Below are positions 56,344 through 64,000 of a DNA stretch of 64,000 nucleotides, piece after piece. The translations under genes were made by a program, and so were the position numbers. Each line of letters opens with the position of its first letter. Position 1 is the first letter of the stretch. The stretch is from positions 62,001 through 126,000 of the forward strand of contig JALIZF010001907.1 in assembly GCA_029948255.1 (NCBI GenBank), read 5' to 3'. The stretch comes from Telmatactis stephensoni. Lineage: Eukaryota > Cnidaria > Anthozoa > Actiniaria > Isophelliidae. The notes beneath the pieces are model-generated. The model did not search any database. It was given only the letters and a program-made list of their open reading frames with translations, and was not told the DNA's origin.

Positions 56344-59300
56344 ATGCATTCAAAAATAGGAGCTTTTGTTTTGTTGGTGGCGTTCGTTTGGACGCCATGT
56401 TGGGCTTTCTATCTACCTGGGCTAGCTCCTGTCTCGTATTGTCCAAAGGAGAAGGAAGATCAGGGATGCAAGGTAAGATGTTAAAGCGTTGGTTTCTTGA
56501 TCTATGAGAGTTTTCAAAGATTCTTCTTGTTTAACATGATCACTTCACAAAACAATACTAAGCTTAGTCAATTTCGTTCTACATGAGTTGACGAGTTGAT
56601 TTGCTGATAAAGACTGTGCTTCGGGGTTTTACGTTGTTTTAGTCTACGTGGAAGCTCTCAACGAAAAGATCAAGTTTATATTGTTGATTAAATAAGAGGG
56701 AAAAATTAATTCGTATTGAAACCCATGAGTTGTCAATATAAACAACCGAACATCCCTTGCTTGTCATGTTTGAATATCTGCAGTGGCTGTTTGCTGTCAT
56801 GGATGCGAAAACCCATTAAAGAAACACGTGTTTATAATTATATCACTTATTACACCTCAATCCTTTTACCTGAGCTTCATACGTGGACAAATAGATGTGA
56901 AAGTGGGATGTGAAAAGCACTTCTCATCATTTACATATTCATTATACTTAAACTCTATTATTTACATAATAATTTGATTTATGCATCCTTTTTGCAGTCA
57001 AAAATTGACTTGTTTGTGAACCGACTTGATTCAGTGGATTCTGTTATTCCATATGAATATTCAAGGTAATTAGATCACTGGTATATCACTGCTTCTTATA
57101 AGTTTGTTGGTGGGATTTTGTATTGTTTTATTGCATTCAGTACATAAATTTCTTTCAATCATGATAACTTTCGAATCAGTTTCATTGTAATCTCATCTAA
57201 GCCCCTTGTGGCTTGTTAAAAAATTATTCTTGAAAATCATGCTCACTTTTGTCTCTTGGAAGTTGTATCAAATTGATTCTAAATATCAAAACTGTTGTCA
57301 AACTACTTGTTAAAACAGGAACTTATCCAGGTGAACGGAGATTTTATTTTCAACCAATCAGAGCGCGTTCAGTATTTTTGCGAACGGCCCTCGTCCCCAG
57401 GCTACTTACTTCACGGTCGACGAGTATGAGAATCCACCATTTTGCAACTGGAGTTTATAATAAATTGTTTTCAATCAAGATTTGTGGTGAACAACTGTAA
57501 ATTTAGTCTTCTTCCTGAGACTGTCTAACGTGTAAGTTATTGTTGTACAAATGTTTGTAAGTTTTTATGATAAACTTTTTATTTGGCATTGTGTACTGTA
57601 CTTAAGTTAATTATTCCGTTCAGTTGATAAATATAAAATTAAAGTTATTAGCAAATTCATGCAGTTGTAGACTCGCCAAAACCCTCAAGTATACTTCCAT
57701 ATCGAAAAAACTCATTTTTAAAATCATAGCCCTTATTTACTGTGCTGTTAAGCACGATATTCTGTTTGTAAACCGATTTCCTTTGGGAGACTCGCACCTG
57801 ATCAACACGCTCGCCTCGGTCAACTCTCAAAATTAAAGAAAGAAAACAGCCAAAACACTGAGCGTTAAAATGACGATACCAACAGCTTATTTTCATATTT
57901 TAGGCTAAATCTTTCTTAAATGCATAAACATATATTCGCTCATTAACTTTAGGAGTGAAATATTTTCGCAGAATGATAAGTTCTTGCTCCTTCAACATAT
58001 CGTGACGGTATTGCGTGACACAGTTTTGATCGCTGATAAAACGATGGCAAAGCGACAGGAACAGTCAAAAATTAAAGGGAGACTTCTTTCAAACTCTTTT
58101 GCTAATTTATGTGATTAAAAGCTTTCAGAAATAATTTTTCTGATATTTTGCTTGTTCATCAAGGGACCTGGGGACCAGGGCCGTTCATTTTGTCCAATAA
58201 TGCTTTGCACGCCGTGTTCACCGTTCACCTGGATAATCTATCACTGTCATTGATTTTGATTGAAGTTTTATATTTCATATGGTATTAATGCACTTATCAT
58301 TTGCTTCCCTGTGGGTTGGGGGTATACATTACAGTCAGAACAGTGCTTGTGATTTGTTCAAATAACAAAGAACAGTAAAACAAACAAAGGACAGAGATTA
58401 CATGTAGAACAAAAGGCATTGTTCATCATAATCCACACATTCTTTGTTTTTGTTATTTGAACAAATCACCAGCTTTGTTCTAATGGTAGTGGTCGACCTG
58501 TGGGTTGACCCCCGGGACACCCCTGGGGAATTGTTTTTCGTGACAAACAAAAACCATCTAAAGCCCCTGGGTAAAGGGCATAAAATTAATGACAAATAGC
58601 CCTTCTAAATAATGGCAAGCTCATAGCCGTCTTCAGTCATTGGCTCCTCGCGAGCAAATCAACCAGCAACTGACGAAGGACCTGTCGTTCACCGAGTCCG
58701 AAACCAGTCTTGCATTAGCAACAGTTCTAAACGAACTGACAAGATGACTACACATTTACAAATTGCAGCCTCACTCTGCTGGCTTTTATAATGGTATTAC
58801 AGTACAAAACAGTAGAAGAAAAGAAGAATCTGCTTATTAATAGGGTTTGACATCGAAATTTGGCATTGAAATGAAATAGAATGGCGCAAAAAAACTTTGG
58901 TCTAGAGTGATATACTGCTACCCAAAAGTCGAACATGTCCCCATGGTCCAGTGATGTCGTTTCCAATACTAAACAACTCCCCTTGCCCCTGGGGGAAAAA
59001 GAAATACCAAAACTGTACCATTCCCCCTGGGTTCCTGTGGGTTCCCTGGGGGTGTCCTTGGGGTCGACCCATGGGGAAGCAAATAATAAGTGCATAATAT
59101 ATTACATTTTTATTTTGTTAATGTGGTCATTTTTTCCTTTTAAATTTCAGCTTTGATTTCTGTGTAAAAACTGGAAAAACAAACTCACCATCAGAAAACC
59201 TGGGACAGGTACTCAACAAATCATTTTAACATGCTTTTTTGGTTGACCTGATCAGTGATCTTTCAGAAATGAGAGAAAATGTTACTTCCAGATCAACGTT

Positions 59301-62300
59301 TTCTAACAGATAGCATTCCAAGGGGTAGTTCTTCCAGAAGGAAGAAACAAGCAACAGAATAATAACCATGGGTGCCCAACGATGAACCTGACCTGGGGTG
59401 ACTTCAATAAAACATTTACTCTTGTAATTTACAAGTGCAGCTATTGTTTTAGCTTATACATGTACAAGTCTTACTGAAGTCACCTATGCAGTCAACATAT
59501 AAATAAGAAAGTCAACATATAAATAACAAAGCAAGCTGCAATAGAAGGGCCCTGTGACTATCCCAATAAGACACACTATACACATCATTGATAATAACAT
59601 GCCACCGTTATTGTTAATAACATTGCCACTTTTTGATAGGGACATGTCACTCATAGTAAACCATCGGAATGGCACCAAAGTCCTCAGTACAATAATATAT
59701 ACTGTATAGGCTTCCACATTCCATGTTGTCAAGAACACATTCAGAAATTTGAATTAACAGTTTTGTTTGGATTTTGAAGGTTGTATTTGGTGACAGGATA
59801 ACCTTGTCTTCATATAATGTAAGTATTTTACCACTAGTGTGACATTACATTGGTATTGTGGATTATTCACCTTAGTGACGGCCATAATCTTGGACAGAAC
59901 CTCCTGGGACACTCTCTGTTTCTAATGTAATTTTCTTTCCGATTAATGGAATACATTTTTCAAAAGATGCATCAGCTAATCTCTCTCCCCTTTTCAAAGT
60001 GTGGGAAGTGCATCCATAACTTGAAACAGAATTAACAGGCTGAAAAGTCCCAAGGATTTTGTCTAGGATTGCAGTTTAAGTCTTACTCTGTAATCTCTGG
60101 GAGCAATGGATGCAAAGAAGACTACAGATACTATATTATTATATAACAGCAATATAAAACAATTGCTTATGCCTTTGTAATGTGTTGTAAAACTCAGGAT
60201 GATTTAGATCACTGTCTTGTTTGTCTATTATATGTTACCTCTGCATTTTGATTTTTGTTTGCTTATGGCCATTGTGGCTGCACGAAAACATGTAGGGAAT
60301 GGAAAATTGATGAATATGTTGTCGTTCTTTGCAGATAACATTTAAAGTTCCTTCACAATGTCAACTACTTTGTGAGAAAGAATATGATCCCAAAAACGTC
60401 AATGAGATGAGAAAATTAGACTTCTTGAAGAATGGCATTGCTCTCAACTATCAAAACCACTGGTATGTTGTAGTTGTTAATTATTCTCTTCTCCTTTTTG
60501 TTGGCATGTGATAGTTAGCCCTAAGGACACAGCCATCTTTCAATTGGTGTCTCCTTGGGTCTCCACAAGAGATGTCTCTTTTATGGGTACTGCTAGGAGT
60601 AAATGAATTGAAAGGTTATAGAGTATTTCTACTATTAAATCAACATTTACCAATCAAATTCTGGCTGGATGATGCCTCCATCTACTCCCTTCCCCTCCCC
60701 TCTGTTCTGTCATCTGCAGGAACACATACATATATGATAATTTAGATTTGGATAATACGATAGTAATGTGTGTCTTCAGAAGTTATGTCTCCCAGGGTAT
60801 TGATAGTTATTTACTGTCTCATGCCCCAAAGACTTCTGGAAGACTAATGTTCCAAGTTTTGATATTACACACACACAAATAGTACCAATAACTGCAAAAT
60901 TTGGACGTTTGAATTGACATTTTTGTACAGGATTATTGATAACATGCCAGTTACATGGTGTTATGAAGTAACTGATGAATCGAGGAAGTACTGTTCAACT
61001 GGGTTTCCTATTGGTTGTTACGTTACTGCTGATGGTCAAGCTAGGGATGCCTGTGTTACCAGTGTAAGTAGAGATTTATGTGTTGATACGTCGAATAATA
61101 TACTGCCTGTGGAATGTCTCAGTACAGACATCTCTATAATATACACACCTAAATGTTATGAACAGATCTCTAGATCCCTGCAAAATCTCCACATATTCTT
61201 TAGAGTGCTTAAGCTTCATGTACTCATGAAACAGCAGATAGCAGAGCATATCATGGTACCTTTTTTAGGGCCTGGCATTGTACATTGTAGTTTTAACACT
61301 GCGAATCATTTTGCATTTGATGTAAAGGTGAAAAATTAAGCCTACATTTAAGTAAGCACTAAATGCAAATCACCATGCACAAAAAATGTAGATCATGTGA
61401 TCCTCTTTGCTGTCTGCTGTTTTCTGTGATTTCCTCTTTATTCTTTGTTTGAAAAACTTCTATATTTTGGACTCCCTCTATTATTTATTGGATGTGGACC
61501 AACCAGGGGCCTGAAAATCATTACTATCACAAAAAGGGTTTTGTGAGTCCTTTGTGACACCATTTTCCCAAGTAGATACTCCCAAGTCCAATTGCCATTG
61601 AGCATTTTAGTTCTATACCTTCCAGATAGCCCAAAATTCATTATACTATTTCTCTGATAAATGTTATTGACTTAGCTTGTGAATGAGGATTATATTTGTT
61701 AATAAAACAAATAATAATTCTATTGCTGTTTCTCATTATTCAGACCAAGTTCAACCAAGCCGACACCCATTATGTGTTCAATCATGTCGATATTACTATA
61801 ACATATCATAGTGGCGAAGGGGAGGACTGGATTGGTGCTAGACTTCTATCAGCAAAGCTTGTACCAAAAAGGTATTTTTGAAATGAGACCTCTGAGATAT
61901 AATAAGAGAAATATGACGTTTTGTTAGTCACTCTATGAAGACATGTCGATCTAGAGCAGTTTCTATGCGACTGTGAAAATGGCACATTCCTGGCAGGAAT
62001 TTTGAATGTTTTTATAGACATGATACTGATATGGTCACCACATTGTATGGTCTGTTTTGCACTCATATGACAACAGTTACTGTTCTTTCATTTTTTGCAT
62101 TTTCACACTTTTGATCTTCAAGATCTTCATTTGGTAAGTTATTTTTCTCTCAAGTACACCAGCAAATATGTTTACTCTAGACCTTGAAGACTGCTTGCTG
62201 TGTTGTCTATATGAGAAACCGAGACCAGCAGATACATGTAATCTTGAGATAAAAGAGGATATTAAATCCAAGTCCGAATAGCTGCATTTTCAGGAAAGGA

Positions 62301-63742
62301 TATTTCCAAAGAAAAGTAGGCAATGGTATTGATGTGTGACATTTTAAACCATCTTCAGGCATTTGATTACATTTGAGTTACTGAGCTACTGTATTAAAGT
62401 GCCTATCACCCATATTTTTTTGTGTTCAAACTCAGTTCTTGTTGGCAAGCATAGTGAACATCAAGATGTTTTTATCCTGTTTTTCCTAGACCCGTATTTT
62501 TTGAGATATATGGGTTTCAAATATCAAAATGCAAATTTGATGACATAAAAGGAGTCATCATTTATTATACAAAAACAAGATAATTTAAGATACTTGAATT
62601 TTTCCATTTGTAAATTATTTCCAAAGGTAAAACCTGTTGTTTAGTGAAAACTCCAGCTATCAAACTGAAGACCTCTTTTTGTAAAAGCCATGAGAAGTTG
62701 GCAGTGTTGACTCCTTTTACGTCACCACATTTGCATTTTGAAATTTGATGCCTTTATATCTTAGAAAATATGGGCCCAGGAAAAACAGGATAAAAGATCT
62801 TCACTATGCTCTCCAACAAGGACTGAGTTTGAAAATAAAAAAAATATGGGTGATAGGGGCTTTAACAATTTATATTTATTTTTATTTTTTTGTCTATGTG
62901 GCTCCTCATGTTTACGTAAGCCTTTGTCATTCATGTGTCTATTACATGTTGATTATAGTTGCATGGTTTAATCAAAGCAACTTGTGAAAAGTTATTGTTA
63001 AAACTGTTGGCATATTACTTTTGTGTTTGTTAGTAAGCAGTGGCAAGTGTTATAAAAACATTCAAAACTCTTGCTGTGATCATTTAACAAATTGAAGATG
63101 GTTTTCAAACGGGGTAACAGAATGAGCACACGCGCTGAAACGCATCTCAGCAGTGTGTCTGTCCTCTTATTGACACACTCTAATCAACCAATCAAATCGC
63201 GAGATTAGTATCAAGTGTTGTAAAAACCAAAATGTCAGTGCCATGCCATTTTTGCAGTAATATGAAAATCTTGCTCTATAGTTGGCCCTCAAATGGTTAC
63301 CATGGTTACCACCTTGTGGCCAGGGGCAGATGCATCTCTCATGCTGCTTAAGCCTAATAGTCCAATTTCCATTTGCTAGAGTCTGATGTGCTTCTTGATA
63401 AAAGGCACATTTCTGTAAGGTTAGCCTCCTTTTCAAGAAAGACCCATGGGATTAAAATCAATTGCTTTTCTCGCTGGTATTTTTCAATAATCTACCTCGA
63501 CTCGAGGCTAACCCTGCATCAATGCATCTCTTGTCTAATTTTACAGCAGTATGAACAAACTCCATCATTGCCAATGAGTTTTTAAAGCATATATTTGAGC
63601 TGCTGTTAAAGTTTTTTTTGTGATTTCTTGTAGTATTAAGCATGAGAAGCCAAATGAATGTAAGGTTGAGAATGTATTGGGAATTCCCACCAAAATCTCT
63701 GGCAAATTTAAGATCTACTACACATACTCAGTTGATTTCAAG
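56344..63742 (+). CDS. TM9SF2: TM9SF2 (nonaspanin), 5' part, 8 exons, runs off the window
   Basis: Exons: 56344-56472 (ATG), 56998-57065, 59151-59208, 59780-59818, 60335-60462, 60931-61063, 61744-61871, 63634-63742; phases agree and give 264 codons. Residues 1-21 are a signal peptide (FVLLVAFVWTPCWA), followed at once by the family's FYLPGLAPV start of the lumenal domain. Other family marks: FVNRLDSVDSVIPYEY, DNMPVTWCYEV, GFPIGCYVT, FNHVDI and YTYSV. Paired cysteines suggest disulfides. The nine membrane spans lie beyond 64000. TM9 proteins sit in Golgi and endosomal membranes and act in membrane-protein sorting and glycan processing. The mix FYLPGLAPV plus DNMPVTWC favours TM9SF2 over TM9SF4. 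Introns 2 and 7 contain large inverted-repeat elements. Confidence 0.94.
58288..59096. mobile_element. ~0.8-kb inverted-repeat element in TM9SF2 intron 2
   Basis: GCACTTATCATTTGCTTCCC at the left mirrors GGGGAAGCAAATAATAAGTGC at the right. Further internal matches (GGTCGACC, GACACCCCTGGGG and their reverse) and the inverted pair GTGATTTGTTCAAATAACAAA / TTTGTTATTTGAACAAATCAC show a complex nested structure. No coding capacity. Confidence 0.75.
61952..62085. repeat. TAGAG-type MITE, copy D (old)
   Basis: TAGAGCAGTTTCTATGCGAC, GGCAGGAATTTTGAATGTTT and GCACTCATATGACAAC match copies A-C with many changes. In TM9SF2 intron 7. Confidence 0.65.
62394..62865. mobile_element. TTAA-flanked element with ~180-bp inverted arms, TM9SF2 intron 7
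   Basis: TTAA-AGTGCCTATCACCCATATTT at the left mirrors AAATATGGGTGATAGGGGCT-TTAA at the right. Arms stay alignable for about 180 bp (GTTCTTGTTGG, ATCCTGTTTTTCCT, CAAAATGCAAAT). The intron RNA would fold into a long hairpin 0.8 kb before exon 8. Confidence 0.92.
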
Positions 63743-64000
63743 GTAATCTTTCTTATATCACTGTCTCTTTCTATTAATTGCAGATTTCTATTTACAGTAA
63801 TGTCTAAATTCACCCTGTATTCATTTAAAGCCCTTGTTATAGAAATCACTTAAATTTTTCAAGTGATAACTAACATAGTTTACTGTGCAGCACATTACCG
63901 TGGCCACCAAACTTAACTTATTTACAAGTTAGCCAATCAGAGAGTGGTATTTCATTTTGACATATATTCTCACGTGCAAAGTAGCAGTATGATATTTCTT
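63743..64000 (+). other. TM9SF2 intron 8, incomplete
   Basis: Begins with the donor GTAATC after exon 8. No further exon before the window ends. Confidence 0.7.

Noticed and set aside
61064..61339. Extension of the TM9SF2 frame beyond exon 6
   Set aside because: The family sequence breaks exactly at the GTAAGT donor at 61064 and resumes at the acceptor before 61744, so this is intron read-through.

Overview
The window looks like a piece of an anthozoan cnidarian genome, most likely a stony coral or sea anemone. The grounds are AT-rich DNA, spliced genes with GT-AG introns, single-exon Shaker-type potassium channel genes, and dense short inverted-repeat elements (MITEs) and tRNA-derived SINEs of the kind common in these genomes. 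The species assignment is inference; the gene calls rest on translation and splice-site reading.

Layout. 1-16 kb has no convincing host gene. It holds a 21-bp minisatellite, a 1-kb element with 76-bp perfect terminal inverted repeats that carries the first exon of a RecQ-like helicase, a pentanucleotide microsatellite, a satellite array of about 8 units, and several MITEs. 16.3-17.4 kb is a rhodopsin-class GPCR (+). 17.6-21.5 kb is again repeats: two MITEs, an 8-unit minisatellite and two hairpin elements. 21.98-26.85 kb (-) is a seven-exon gene for a 263-residue coiled-coil protein, read here exon by exon, with an RFX X-box just upstream of its ATG. 29.4-30.7 kb and 48.8-50.0 kb (-) are two intronless Shaker-type Kv channel genes, both lacking the second proline of the S6 PxP motif. 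35.3-43.2 kb (-) is a 14-exon IWS1 transcription elongation factor gene. 56.3 kb to beyond the right edge (+) is TM9SF2, with eight exons present and the membrane domain lying outside the window.

The genes do not form an operon or an obvious functional cluster. IWS1 (elongation and mRNA maturation) and TM9SF2 (endosome/Golgi membrane protein) are housekeeping. The GPCR and the two Kv genes are neuronal or excitable-cell genes, and the coiled-coil gene is probably ciliary. The accessory interest lies in mobile DNA: five TTAA-flanked inverted-repeat elements, several very short hairpins with 8-9 bp target duplications (one inserted on a stop codon), two copies of one tRNA-SINE, a degenerate hammerhead-ribozyme-like motif between 14-bp direct repeats, and a minisatellite that resembles the end of a nearby element. 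No single unmistakably new system was found. The best candidates are listed in the findings.
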